A stretch of 64,000 nucleotides of DNA from Pseudonocardia benzenivorans CB1190 (GTDB lineage Bacteria > Actinomycetota > Actinomycetes > Mycobacteriales > Pseudonocardiaceae). The notes under the pieces were generated by a model that ran no database searches, was not told the origin of the DNA, and was given only the letters and a program-made list of their open reading frames with translations. Shown piece by piece: positions 39,340 through 47,749 of the stretch (its first letter is position 1; the number at the start of each line of letters is the position of its first letter). Position numbers and translations under genes: made by a program. The stretch lies in contig NC_015312.1 in the NCBI RefSeq assembly GCF_000196675.2, positions 992,001 to 1,056,000 on the forward strand, written 5' to 3'.

Positions 39340-40413
39340 GTGTCCCTCACCCTCGGCATCGTCGGCCTGCCGAACGTCGGTAAGTCGACCCTGTTCAACG
39401 CGCTGACCCGCAACGACGTGCTCGCCGCGAACTACCCCTTCGCGACGATCGAACCCAACGTCGGCGTCGTCCCGCTGCCCGACCCGAGGCTGGACAAGCT
39501 GGCCGAGATCCACTCGTCGGCCAAGATCGTCCCCGCCACCGTGTCGTTCGTCGACATCGCGGGCATCGTCAAGGGTGCCTCCGAGGGCGCCGGGCTCGGC
39601 AACAAGTTCCTCGCCAACATCCGCGAGTCCGACGCCATCTGCCAGGTCGTGCGCGTGTTCTCCGACGACGACGTCGTGCACGTCGAGGGCAAGGTCGACC
39701 CCGCCGCCGACATCGAGACGATCGCCACCGAGCTGATCCTCGCCGACCTCCAGACGCTGGAGAAGGCCGTCCCGCGCCTCACCAAGGAGGCGCGGATGCA
39801 GAAGGACCGCCGCGCCGTCCTGGAGGCCGCCGAGGCCGCCGTCGAGATCCTCAACAGCGGGAAGACGCTCTTCGCCGCAGGCGTCGACAAGGAACCCCTG
39901 CGCGAGCTGACGCTGCTCACCACCAAGCCGTTCCTCTACGTCTTCAACGCCGACGAGAGCGTCCTCACCGACGACGCCAGGCGCAAGGAGCTCGCCGACC
40001 TCGTCGCCCCCGCGGACGCCGTCTTCCTCGACGCGAAGGTCGAGTCCGAGCTGCTCGAGCTCGACGAGGAATCCGCCCGCGAGCTGCTGGAGTCGATCGG
40101 CCAGCCCGAGCCCGGCCTCTACTCCCTCGCCCGGGCCGGCTTCCACACCCTCGGCCTGCAGACCTATCTGACCGCGGGACCGAAGGAGGCCCGGGCCTGG
40201 ACGATCAAGCAGGGCGCCACCGCCCCCCAGGCCGCGGGCGTCATCCACACCGACTTCGAGCGCGGGTTCATCAAGGCCGAGATCGTCTCCTACGACGACC
40301 TCGTCGCGGCCGGTTCCATGAACGCCGCCAAGGCCGCCGGCAAGGTGCGCATGGAGGGCAAGGACTACGTGATGGCCGACGGCGACGTCGTCGAGTTCCG
40401 GTTCAACGTGTAG
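39340..40413 (+). CDS. ychF: Redox-regulated ATPase YchF
   Basis: A 357-residue OBG-family P-loop protein that prefers ATP. G1 is GLPNVGKS (9-16), G3 is DIAGIVKGASEGAGLGNKF, and the NxxE replacement of the GTP motif is in FNADES. A C-terminal TGS domain (AWTIKQGATAPQAAGVIHTDFERGFIKAEI) follows. It binds ribosomes and has been linked to oxidative-stress responses. The GTG at 39340 gives the invariant MSLTLGIVGLPNVGKS. Rv1112 equivalent. Confidence 0.95.
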   Translation: MSLTLGIVGLPNVGKSTLFNALTRNDVLAANYPFATIEPNVGVVPLPDPRLDKLAEIHSSAKIVPATVSFVDIAGIVKGASEGAGLGNKFLANIRESDAICQVVRVFSDDDVVHVEGKVDPAADIETIATELILADLQTLEKAVPRLTKEARMQKDRRAVLEAAEAAVEILNSGKTLFAAGVDKEPLRELTLLTTKPFLYVFNADESVLTDDARRKELADLVAPADAVFLDAKVESELLELDEESARELLESIGQPEPGLYSLARAGFHTLGLQTYLTAGPKEARAWTIKQGATAPQAAGVIHTDFERGFIKAEIVSYDDLVAAGSMNAAKAAGKVRMEGKDYVMADGDVVEFRFNV

Positions 40414-40481
40414 GCGGAATCTCGACGGGCTCCTCGGCCCCGGACGCTCCGCACGGTTGGCGGGAGCTGTCGACCGGCGGA

Positions 40482-41753
40482 TCACGGCGGAGGGGGCTCG
40501 GGTCGTTCGGACGTCGGTGGCCGGGGGCTGCGCCGCCTCCGGTTGCGACGCAACCGCCGGAAGGTCTCGCGTTGCCGCTCGGCGAGCACGGGCGGGCGCC
40601 ATGATCGCTCGGAAGGTCGGGCTGCTGCCTCGACCTCCACGCGCATCCGGTCGACCGCGGTCAGCAGGGCTCCGTGTTGCTCCCAGGCGGCCGGATCGGT
40701 GTGCGGGTCGACGAGCAACAGCGTGCTGAGACGGTCGCGGCGCCGCCGCAGCTCCTCGAGGTGGGCCTCGAGCCCGAGGGCGTCGCGCGGGACCGGCCGG
40801 GTCGTCGAGGCATAGGACCCGACCGTGCGTACCGCGTCGGCCACGGTGTCGAGGAACGCGGCGAGTGCGGTGCGTACGTCGTCGTCGTACGCGGTGGTCT
40901 GCTCCTCGGCCGGGACGAAGTAGGTCCTGTCCAGTAGGGCGCGGCACAGCTCACGCACCGCCAGGTAGGTGCGGTCCAGACCGGTGAGCGCGGTCCGCAG
41001 CCGCGGCTGCTCCTGCCGGATGCGAGCCGCCCGCGGGTTCAGCCGGGTGCTCTCCTCGGCCCGGGCGAGGTTCCGGTCGGCCAGCGCCACCTCACGGCCC
41101 AACGCCCGGGCGTCGTCGAGCCAACGGTCCGCGTCGGCCCGGGACCAGGTGCTGCGCAGGGCCGTGGCCAGGGCGTCGGTGAAGCGGGCCATCCGATCGG
41201 CCAGCTCACCCAACGCCTCCCCGGCCGGCTGCAGGTACAGCGGTGGGGCGATCACCACGTTGACCAGCGCACCGGCCGCGGCGCCGATGAGGGTCTCGTA
41301 GATCCTGCTGCCGGCGACGGCGGGTGCGCCTCCGACGGCGAGCACGAGCATCGCGCTGATGGGCAGTTCGAGCAGGTGCGGCCCCAGGCGGAGCAGGCCA
41401 CCGAGCAGCAGCGAGACGGCGACCACCCCGGCGAGGCTCCACCAGGTCAACCCGACGAAATGGGCCACGGCGACGGCGACCAGCACCCCGGCGAGCACGC
41501 TCGCCACGCGTTGCACACTCTGGGTGACGGTCTGGTACATCGTCACCTGGACCACGAGCAGCGCGGTCAGGGGCGCGAGCACCGGCCCGGTGCTGGTCCC
41601 GATCCAGTCGGCCACGACGTAGGCCAGGGTCGCGGCGATCGTCGTCTTCGCCAGGCGCAGCCCGGGCCTGCCGACGCGCCGCCCGAGCTCGTCGTAACGG
41701 GGCCGGCGACCTCGGACGAACGACGCCACCGTCGCCCTGCGCCCGGCGATCAC
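40482..41753 (-). CDS. FUSC/aromatic acid exporter-type membrane protein
   Basis: A 423-residue protein. Six hydrophobic segments fall within residues 30-175 (TTIAATLAYVVADWIG, VLAPLTALLVVQVTMYQTV, VLAGVLVAVAVAHFVGLTWW, LLGGLLRLG, MLVLAVGGA, LIGAAAGALVNVVIAPPLYL). A large cytoplasmic helical domain follows, with a basic Arg/Pro-rich end. This is the FUSC_2/ArAE layout, associated with export of aromatic acids or other toxic compounds. It lies 350 bases downstream of the hydrolase of the nitroaromatic-type cluster on the same strand and may serve it, which is inference. Confidence 0.85.
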   Translation of the reverse strand: MIAGRRATVASFVRGRRPRYDELGRRVGRPGLRLAKTTIAATLAYVVADWIGTSTGPVLAPLTALLVVQVTMYQTVTQSVQRVASVLAGVLVAVAVAHFVGLTWWSLAGVVAVSLLLGGLLRLGPHLLELPISAMLVLAVGGAPAVAGSRIYETLIGAAAGALVNVVIAPPLYLQPAGEALGELADRMARFTDALATALRSTWSRADADRWLDDARALGREVALADRNLARAEESTRLNPRAARIRQEQPRLRTALTGLDRTYLAVRELCRALLDRTYFVPAEEQTTAYDDDVRTALAAFLDTVADAVRTVGSYASTTRPVPRDALGLEAHLEELRRRRDRLSTLLLVDPHTDPAAWEQHGALLTAVDRMRVEVEAAARPSERSWRPPVLAERQRETFRRLRRNRRRRSPRPPTSERPEPPPP

Positions 41754-42103
41754 GGACCGGTCCGTCGACGAGCACGCGCTCGCACCGTGCGGCGACGATC
41801 GCGCCGGCCCAGCCCGCCCCGACGAACGGCAGCCCGGCCCGGACCGCGGCGAGGGAAGGGCCTGCCGCGCTCTCCCCGCCCGGGCAGGTCGCGGACCCGC
41901 CCTCGGTGCAGTGTCACCGTGGCGGCCTCACCGGCGGGCGAACCCGCCGCCGAGCACCAACACGAGGACCAGGCAGGGCAGACCACGACGTCCACGGCCG
42001 TGATTGTCATGCCTCGCCCGTCGCGCTGCAGCCGGGACGATCCGCCCGCCCGCGCGGCGCGAGCCGAGTCCGTGGGCGTCGTCGAACGCCGGGCCCTGCT
42101 CCG
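41754..42103. other. Intergenic stretch without a supported gene
   Basis: About 350 bases between the CocE-type hydrolase and the FUSC exporter, both on the minus strand. An 86-codon minus-strand frame (41750-42010) has an atypical, Cys- and Arg-rich composition and no ribosome binding site, so I do not call it. No clear hairpin terminator or promoter stands out. Confidence 0.5.
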
Positions 42104-43777
42104 TCAGAGGACGGTGAGCTCCAGCCGTGCTCCGGCATCGCCGCCGATGTCCAGTGTCTGCGTCGTGGAGCGCATCGACGTCGCGGACCACCAGCGCTCG
42201 TCGGTTCCGGTGAGCGGGATGAAGTCGGGGTAGTCGCTGCTGCACAGCATCAGCAGCAAGGAGTGGCCCGGCCGCACGACGTAGCCGGCCTGTCCGACGG
42301 ACATGGTCAGGTCTGTCGGTTCGGCGGCCACCAGCCGCTGCTGACCGCGGGAGATGGACCGGACCGCGCCGTCCGGCTCGAGATCGAGCAGATGTGCGAA
42401 CAGGTCCATCGCGGGGCCGGTCGTCGACACCTGACCGTGGAACGTGACGGGGCCGGCCAGCTCGAGGTGTCGGTCCTGTGGATCGGCGCGGAACATCAGC
42501 ACGTCCGGCCGGTTCACGTACTCGCGGAAGTCCGGCCACTCCGCGACGAAAGACGACCACGACGTCGCGGCCGTCGGCACGAGCATGTCGGGGTCGTGGA
42601 CCCACGAGATCGGGCCGGTCGCAGTCGCCGGCCGCTCCACGAGTCGCCGGGTCGGACCGTCGACAAGGTGCAGCACCTGGTGGGTCGCCTCCGGCGGCGG
42701 CCAGCTGACGGTCCGGCGCACCTCGGCGCTGTGCGCGAGCTGGTACTCGACGGGAGCCGGTGGCTCCACCGCGCCGTCCGCCTTGAGGTACCGGTCGAAG
42801 AACTGCAGTTCGCCGTCGAACCAGGAACGGATCTGCGCCACGCTGAGCTCGCCTGCCTGCGTCGGCCCCGGGCGGTCGTCGAGCCGGAAGTCCATGTGGT
42901 CGTGCGGTCCGAGCCGCAGGTGGACGAGCGGCCGCCACGCAGGGTCTGCCACCATGGTCGGGTAGTCGTGGCGCAGCGCCTCCGCAGCGCAGTACTGGTC
43001 GTACAGCCCGAGCGAGAGCAGCACCGGGACCGGCTTCGCGGCCAGGGGGTGTCCGTCGGGGAAGCGTTGTTGCTGCGACGGCGATTCGGACGAGAGATAC
43101 ATGTCCATCGCCGGTGGCCGAACCCCCAGCTGGTCCACGACCGCCTCGAACGCCTCGGCCAGCGGTCGACGACCCCAGTCGTGGGCCGTCTCCGGCAGCA
43201 TCCAGTCCCGGACAGCGTAGAAGTCCATGACGTACTGGAAGGGGAACGACCACTCCGGCTCGTTCGGCGTCATCAGCGGGGAGCCGAGGGCGGTGTTGGT
43301 GCCGCGCGGTGCGATCGCACGCAACGCAGGATGGTTGGTCGACAGGGCGGCCCACTGCGTGTAGCCCGTGTAGGAGTGGCCGGTCATGCCGACCCGGCCG
43401 TTCGACCAGGGTCGGCTCGCGATCCAGTCGATGGTGTCGTAGCCGTCGTGCGCCTCGCTGATCCACGGGAACGTCTCGCCCTCCGACCGGAACTTCCCCC
43501 GGCAGTCCTGGGCGACCAACGCGTACCCACGTTCGAGCAGCGCGTCGGCGAGCACGTCGATGCGCACGAACCGGCCGTTCTTGTCGTAGGGCAGGCGGAT
43601 CAGGACCGCCGGCACCGGACCGTCGACGTCCGGCAGGTAGACGTCGGTCGCCAACCGGATGCCGTCCCGCATGCGGACCATGAACTGCTGGGCGCGCTCG
43701 GCGGGCGCCCCAGGCGGCATATGTGTGTAGGACATCCGGACCGGTGCCATGGTCGCTGCGTCCGAAGCTGCAGACAT
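42104..43777 (-). CDS. CocE/NonD family hydrolase (X-Pro dipeptidyl-peptidase S15 type)
   Basis: A 557-residue serine hydrolase. The alpha/beta-hydrolase domain has MVRMRDGIRLATDVYLP, the oxyanion tyrosine in LIRLPYDKN, and the nucleophile Ser135 in GHSYTGYTQ. The acid/His region is GLYDQYCAAEA and RLGPHDHMDF. The C-terminal jelly-roll domain (GPVTFHGQVSTTGPAMDLF) is typical of CocE and glutaryl-7-ACA acylases. Esters and amides are the likely substrates; CocE itself hydrolyses a benzoyl ester. GGAGGA precedes the ATG. It lies 21 bases after the nitroreductase gene, in one operon. Confidence 0.9.
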   Translation of the reverse strand: MSAASDAATMAPVRMSYTHMPPGAPAERAQQFMVRMRDGIRLATDVYLPDVDGPVPAVLIRLPYDKNGRFVRIDVLADALLERGYALVAQDCRGKFRSEGETFPWISEAHDGYDTIDWIASRPWSNGRVGMTGHSYTGYTQWAALSTNHPALRAIAPRGTNTALGSPLMTPNEPEWSFPFQYVMDFYAVRDWMLPETAHDWGRRPLAEAFEAVVDQLGVRPPAMDMYLSSESPSQQQRFPDGHPLAAKPVPVLLSLGLYDQYCAAEALRHDYPTMVADPAWRPLVHLRLGPHDHMDFRLDDRPGPTQAGELSVAQIRSWFDGELQFFDRYLKADGAVEPPAPVEYQLAHSAEVRRTVSWPPPEATHQVLHLVDGPTRRLVERPATATGPISWVHDPDMLVPTAATSWSSFVAEWPDFREYVNRPDVLMFRADPQDRHLELAGPVTFHGQVSTTGPAMDLFAHLLDLEPDGAVRSISRGQQRLVAAEPTDLTMSVGQAGYVVRPGHSLLLMLCSSDYPDFIPLTGTDERWWSATSMRSTTQTLDIGGDAGARLELTVL

Positions 43778-43798
43778 CTGTTCCTCCGCTGCCGTCGA

Positions 43799-44515
43799 TC
43801 AGTCGTGGAAGGTCGTGAAGGACTCGACGGGCGCGCGTCCCGTGCGGAGTCGGTCGAGCCGGTGCTCCCGGTCGGCGAAGCCCATGGCGATCCCGCAGAC
43901 CGCCGAGTGGTGCTCGGGTATGCGCAGGTGGCGGCGCAGGATCGGGTGGAAGTCGAGGAACGATGCCTGCGGGCAGGTGTCCATGCCGCGCTCGCGGGCC
44001 AGTAGCACGACGGCCTGCAGGAACGCGCCGGCGTCGACCAGGCCACCGCCCAGGGAGTGGCGGTCGACGGTGAGGACGAGGCCCACCGGCGCCCCGAAGA
44101 AATCGTAGTTGCGGCGATGGTGGCGGTGCCGGGCCCGGTGGTCGTCCGGATCGATGCCGAGCACGGTGCGGTAGAGGTTCTCGCCGAACTCCTTGCGTCG
44201 GCCGGCGAGGTGTTCGCACCACTCGGCCGGCTGGTAGGCGTAATCGGTCGCGACCTGGCCGCCGCGGTCGAGCGCCTCCCACAGGTCGTCGGTGAGCCTG
44301 CGCTTGGCGAGCCCGGTCAGCACGTGCACGTGCCAGGGCTGGGTGTTGGAGTTGCTCGCCGACCGCGCGGCCAGGCGAAGGATCTCCGCGACCACCTCGC
44401 GGGATACCGGACGGTCGAGGTACGCGCGCACGCTCCGGCGCGTCATGAGTGTGTCGGTGACCGAGCGCCCGCCGGTGTCCGCCGGCCGCTCGGCGACGGC
44501 GGGGCTGTGGTTCAC
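43799..44515 (-). CDS. Nitroreductase family protein
   Basis: A 238-residue FMN-dependent nitroreductase. FMN-binding features are RRSVRAYLDRPVS at the N-terminus, ARSASNSNTQPWHVHVL, and GMDTCPQASFLDFHPILRRHL with HSAVCGIAMGFAD near the C-terminus. It would reduce a nitro group to hydroxylamine. The GTG at 44515 overlaps the stop of the preceding lyase-like gene (GTGA) and is therefore preferred over the ATG at 44446. Coupling to that gene suggests the product is passed to it. Confidence 0.92.
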   Translation of the reverse strand: MNHSPAVAERPADTGGRSVTDTLMTRRSVRAYLDRPVSREVVAEILRLAARSASNSNTQPWHVHVLTGLAKRRLTDDLWEALDRGGQVATDYAYQPAEWCEHLAGRRKEFGENLYRTVLGIDPDDHRARHRHHRRNYDFFGAPVGLVLTVDRHSLGGGLVDAGAFLQAVVLLARERGMDTCPQASFLDFHPILRRHLRIPEHHSAVCGIAMGFADREHRLDRLRTGRAPVESFTTFHD

Positions 44516-45042
44516 ACCGCGGCCCGGTCCTGATCGGCCGGCGGGGAGATGTCGTAGGAGATGCGCCCGGCCGGCAGGTAGAACAGGGCGATGACGGCCC
44601 CGCCCCTCGACTCCGGGTAGTGGTGGCTCCCGGGTGCCGGGGCCGTCCAACCGGCACCGCACCAGCCGTTCGGTCCGCGCAGGACCGCACCCGGGTGCAG
44701 CGGCACGACCAGGTTCAGCTCCCCGTAGGGGTGCTGGTGGTACTGCCCGCGGAACTCCGCCACGCTGTCCATGTAGACGGCGGTGATGCTGAACCAGTCG
44801 AGCCGCTCCTGCGGTTCGGCGATCCGGCTGCGCCGGTAGCGGCGGCCGTCGACCTCGATGTTCGCGGCCCAGCCGGCTCGGACGCCCTCGGTGACCATGG
44901 CAGCGAGGTCGTCGTAGACGGGGGTGCCGGGTCCGTGCTGCTCGTTGAGCCAGGTCTCCAGTGCGGTGCCGGGCGTGCGGTTCCTGATCTCCCGTACGAA
45001 CGGGATGCTGCGCTCGACGAGGTCCTCGGCTGTACAACCCAT
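44512..45042 (-). CDS. 4-hydroxylaminobenzoate lyase-like protein (DUF4863/PnbB family)
   Basis: A 176-residue protein. The core YMDSVAEFRGQYHQHPYGELNLVVPLHPGAVLRG followed by GWTAPAPGSHHYPESRGGAVIALFYLPAGRISYD matches what I recall of the DUF4863 family, which includes PnbB. PnbB converts 4-hydroxylaminobenzoate to 3,4-dihydroxybenzoate and ammonia. Histidines in HQHPYGE and SHHYPE are possible metal ligands of a cupin-like fold. GGAGGAG 5 bases before the ATG fixes the start. It is the first gene of the operon, directly behind the operator. Family assignment is from memory and the exact substrate is uncertain. Confidence 0.72.
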   Translation of the reverse strand: MGCTAEDLVERSIPFVREIRNRTPGTALETWLNEQHGPGTPVYDDLAAMVTEGVRAGWAANIEVDGRRYRRSRIAEPQERLDWFSITAVYMDSVAEFRGQYHQHPYGELNLVVPLHPGAVLRGPNGWCGAGWTAPAPGSHHYPESRGGAVIALFYLPAGRISYDISPPADQDRAAV

Positions 45043-45077
45043 GGCGCTCCTCCAGGCCCTAAGGGGGTGTCGAAGGG

Positions 45078-45106
45078 ACACTAGGACGAGGTTTCGTTAC
45101 AGGCAA
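45078..45106 (-). promoter_or_regulatory. Promoter of the nitroaromatic-type operon
   Basis: On the minus strand TTGCCT (45106-45101) and TAGTGT (45083-45078) are separated by exactly 17 bases. The implied start of transcription near 45071 leaves about 29 bases before the lyase-like ATG. The -35 box lies inside the inverted-repeat operator. Confidence 0.65.
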
Positions 45107-45116
45107 GACCTGTAAC
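45096..45116. promoter_or_regulatory. Inverted-repeat operator for the TetR regulator
   Basis: GTTACAGG-CAAGA-CCTGTAAC is a perfect 8-base inverted repeat with a 5-base spacer. It sits between the divergent TetR and lyase-like genes, overlaps the -35 box of the minus-strand promoter, and lies just before a possible plus-strand -10 TAAAAT (45117-45122). Binding would repress both directions. Confidence 0.75.
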
Positions 45117-45142
45117 TAAAATGGTCCGGATCGTGAGCCACA

Positions 45143-45772
45143 ATGGCCGCCATGAGCGTCTCGCCCGAGGAGTCCCCGCCCGGCGCCGCGAGGGGTGGCC
45201 GCCCCCGCGACCCGGCACTCGACGACGCGATCATCACCGCGACCCGACGCAGGCTGGTGCTCGACGGCTACACCGCGATGTCGTTGAGCGAGATCGCCAC
45301 CGACGCCGGCGTCTCCCGCCCCACGATCTACCGGCGCTGGGCCAGCAAGCTCGAGCTGACCATCGATGCCCTCGACTGGGGATTCCGCCGCCAGCAGGCC
45401 AGCTACCCCGCCGAACCGTTCGACCGCATGCCTGCTCGGGAGGCGTTCACCGAGGCCGTCCGTCGCGTCGACCCGTGCTATTTCAATCCCGACGCGATGG
45501 TTCTCATGGGCAACTTCATGGGGGAGACGCTCCGCACCCCGGAACTGCTCGCGCACGTCAAGGAGCACGCGGTGGAGCCACGGGTGCGACTCGTCGAGCA
45601 CGTCCTCGGTGCCCTCCAGGAGCGCGGCGAGGTGCGGCCCGACCTGGACCGGCACACGGTCGCGACCCTGTGCTTCGGCGCGTACTACGCGGCGTTCCTC
45701 CGCGGCGAGCACGGGCAGGGCGACCTCGCCGCGCGGGTCACGGCGGCGCTGTGGCCGGCGCTGACGACGTGA
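45143..45772 (+). CDS. TetR family transcriptional regulator
   Basis: A 209-residue regulator. After a Pro/Gly/Arg-rich N-terminal arm, the TetR DNA-binding domain spans about 25-72 (AIITATRRRLVLDGYTAMSLSEIATDAGVSRPTIYRRWASK). The C-terminal ligand-binding domain is helical (ELLAHVKEHAVEPRVRLVEHVLG). It is divergent from the lyase-nitroreductase-hydrolase operon, with the palindrome at 45096-45116 between them. It is therefore the probable local repressor, perhaps released by a nitroaromatic or derived compound. The ATG at 45143 or 45152 may be used. Confidence 0.9.
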   Translation: MAAMSVSPEESPPGAARGGRPRDPALDDAIITATRRRLVLDGYTAMSLSEIATDAGVSRPTIYRRWASKLELTIDALDWGFRRQQASYPAEPFDRMPAREAFTEAVRRVDPCYFNPDAMVLMGNFMGETLRTPELLAHVKEHAVEPRVRLVEHVLGALQERGEVRPDLDRHTVATLCFGAYYAAFLRGEHGQGDLAARVTAALWPALTT

Positions 45773-46325
45773 GCCGACCGGCGGGCGAGCCCGGGGATCG
45801 CGGACCCCATCGCCGCGCCGTGCAGCTCGCGTGAGGGGCAATCCGCGCGGGTTCGATCGTCGCCGCCCACCCCGCGGGCAACGCGACGACGATGTTCGGC
45901 GCGCCGTGACCGGGGACGCCGCGCGGAGGCGACGCGCCTGGTCCACGCGCGCGGACTGTCTCCCCGGCGGAGCGCCGTTCGTCCGGCACGCGACCCGGCA
46001 GCGGCGCCCGCGGGGTCGGCTCGCTAGCACGTTGCCGACGACCGGTGCGACGTCGAGGCCGGCTCACGTCGTCGCCCGCTCCGCGGCACCCGCTCCGCGG
46101 GGTGGGCGCGCGTCGCCGCTCTCCGTCCCACGGGCGATGCACTACCTGGGGGCGACGCTCGACGGCGTGCTCCGCGGCCAGCTGCACCGACCAGTGCACC
46201 CGGGCGCGCCGCCGTCGTCCGATCGGGTCGAGTTGCGTGCAGTGCGCGGTGGAGGTGCGGCCTCATGCCGCACCCTTGCCGCCCCGGGACGTGTCGTCCC
46301 GAACGGAGCGGGGTAGGTGGGCGTG
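45773..46325. other. Intergenic stretch without a supported gene
   Basis: About 553 bases between the TetR gene and the lipoprotein gene. Open frames on both strands have Arg/Pro-rich, non-protein-like composition and lack ribosome binding sites. A direct repeat CCGCTCCGCGG is present near 46080-46100. I see no RNA gene or terminator. Confidence 0.45.
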
Positions 46326-46757
46326 ATGCGCGGGCAGCGGTGGTGGGGCGGGCCGGCCGTGCTCGTCGTCGTGCTCGTCGCCGCCTGTGCACCCGCCGAC
46401 GCGGCCCAGCCCGACCCGACCTCCGGCACCGCCCCGCCCGCGTCGAGCGCCCCGGCCGCCCCCACGACGACCGCCGGCCACCCGACCGCGGTGGCGCGTC
46501 ACCCGACCACGGCGGTCACCCGCGGACGCGCTGGGGCCGCCGATGCCGCCCCCGGCTGCGGGGAGCGCGCCGTCGCCGCCGGGCGGTTCGACCCGAGCTG
46601 CGCCGAGTACCAGGGCTATCTCGACCCCGGCACCCGGGCGGGGCGCGGGCCCACGAGCGGCGACGTCCAGCTGCAGAACCTCTGCCGCACGGGGCAGGCG
46701 CCCGCGTCCGACTGCGCGGGGGTCACCGCCAGCCGAGCTCCGGGGCCAGGTGGGTGA
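46326..46757 (+). CDS. Putative lipoprotein
   Basis: A 143-residue protein. A lipoprotein signal ends in LVAACAP (lipidated Cys18). The linker (about 19-70) is rich in Pro/Ala/Thr, followed by a small C-terminal domain with several cysteines (CGERAVAAGRFDPSCAEYQGYLDPGT, then LCRTGQAPASDC). No family is recognised. GGTAGGTGG lies upstream of the ATG. The last 35 bases overlap the 3' end of the convergent monooxygenase gene. Confidence 0.7.
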   Translation: MRGQRWWGGPAVLVVVLVAACAPADAAQPDPTSGTAPPASSAPAAPTTTAGHPTAVARHPTTAVTRGRAGAADAAPGCGERAVAAGRFDPSCAEYQGYLDPGTRAGRGPTSGDVQLQNLCRTGQAPASDCAGVTASRAPGPGG

Positions 46758-47742
46758 GCACGCTCTCGATCACGTGGGCGTTGTACTCGACGCCCAGCTG
46801 GTTGGGCACCGTCAGCAACAGGGTGTCGGCGGCGGCGATCGCCTCGTCCTCGGCGAGCTCGGCGACGAGCTTGTCGGGCTCGTCGGCGTAGGTGCGCCCG
46901 AACCGCGCGTTGCCGCCGTCGAGCATCCCGACCTGGTCGGTGCTGTGCCGCTCGTGCCAGAACAGCTGCCGGTCGAGGTCGTTGACGATCGGGAAGATGC
47001 TGCGGCTCACCGAGACCCGCGGCTCCCGCTCGTGCCCGGCCGCGGCCCAGGCGTCGCGGTAGCGCTGGATCTGCTCGGCCTGCAGCCGGTGGAACGGCAC
47101 GCCGGTGTCCTCGGTGAGCAGCGTCGAGCTCATGAGGTTGAGGCCCTGCTCGGCGGTCCACTCCGCCGTGGCACGGGACCCTGCGCCCCACCAGATCCGG
47201 TCGCGCAGCCCCGGCGCGTACGGCTCCAGTCGCAGCAGTCCGGGCGGGTTGGCGAACATCGGCCGCGGGTTGGGCTGCGCGAAGCCCTCGCCCTTGAGCG
47301 CCTCCAGGAAGACCTCGGTGTGCTCGCGAGCCATCTCGGCGTCCGTCGACCCCTCGCGCGGGACGTGGCCGAAGTAGCGAAAGCCGTCGACGACCTGCTC
47401 GGGGCTGCCGCGGCTGATGCCCAGCTGCAGTCGGCCGCCGGAGATCAGGTCGGCCGCGCCCGCGTCCTCGGCCATGTACAGCGGGTTCTCGTAGCGCATG
47501 TCGATCACGCCGGTACCCAGCTCGATCGTGCTGGTCCTGGCCGCGGCGGCGGCGAGCAGCGGGAACGGGGACGCGAGCTGCCGGGCGAAGTGGTGCACCC
47601 GGAAGTACGCCCCGTCGGCCCCCGCCTCCTCGGCGGCGACCGCGAGCTCGATGGACTGCAGCAGGGCGTCGGACGCCGAGCGGACCCTCGAGTGTCGGGA
47701 CTCCGACCAGTGTCCGAAGGACAGGAACCCAATCTTCTTCAT
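46723..47742 (-). CDS. LLM-class flavin-dependent oxidoreductase
   Basis: A 339-residue luciferase-like monooxygenase TIM barrel. Features are AAEEAGADGAYFRVHHF, LGTGVIDMRYENPLYMAEDAGAADLISGGRLQLGISRGSPEQ, and the flavin-phosphate region WWGAGSRATAEWTAEQGLN. It would use reduced FMN or F420. It follows the HelD-like gene by 7 bases with AAAGG before its ATG, so the two are co-transcribed. Substrate unknown. Confidence 0.9.
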   Translation of the reverse strand: MKKIGFLSFGHWSESRHSRVRSASDALLQSIELAVAAEEAGADGAYFRVHHFARQLASPFPLLAAAAARTSTIELGTGVIDMRYENPLYMAEDAGAADLISGGRLQLGISRGSPEQVVDGFRYFGHVPREGSTDAEMAREHTEVFLEALKGEGFAQPNPRPMFANPPGLLRLEPYAPGLRDRIWWGAGSRATAEWTAEQGLNLMSSTLLTEDTGVPFHRLQAEQIQRYRDAWAAAGHEREPRVSVSRSIFPIVNDLDRQLFWHERHSTDQVGMLDGGNARFGRTYADEPDKLVAELAEDEAIAAADTLLLTVPNQLGVEYNAHVIESVLTHLAPELGWR

Positions 47743-47749
47743 GTTTCAA

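Noticed and set aside
41750..42010. 86-codon minus-strand frame downstream of the CocE-type gene
   Set aside because: No ribosome binding site, Cys/Arg-rich atypical composition, overlaps the start of the exporter gene.
41928..44690. Minus-strand 920-codon frame overlapping the hydrolase and nitroreductase genes in another frame
   Set aside because: Arg/Pro-rich translation without motifs; the two real genes on this strand fully explain the region.
45831..46316. Plus-strand 161-codon frame before the lipoprotein gene
   Set aside because: Arg-rich low-information translation and no start signals; treated as intergenic.
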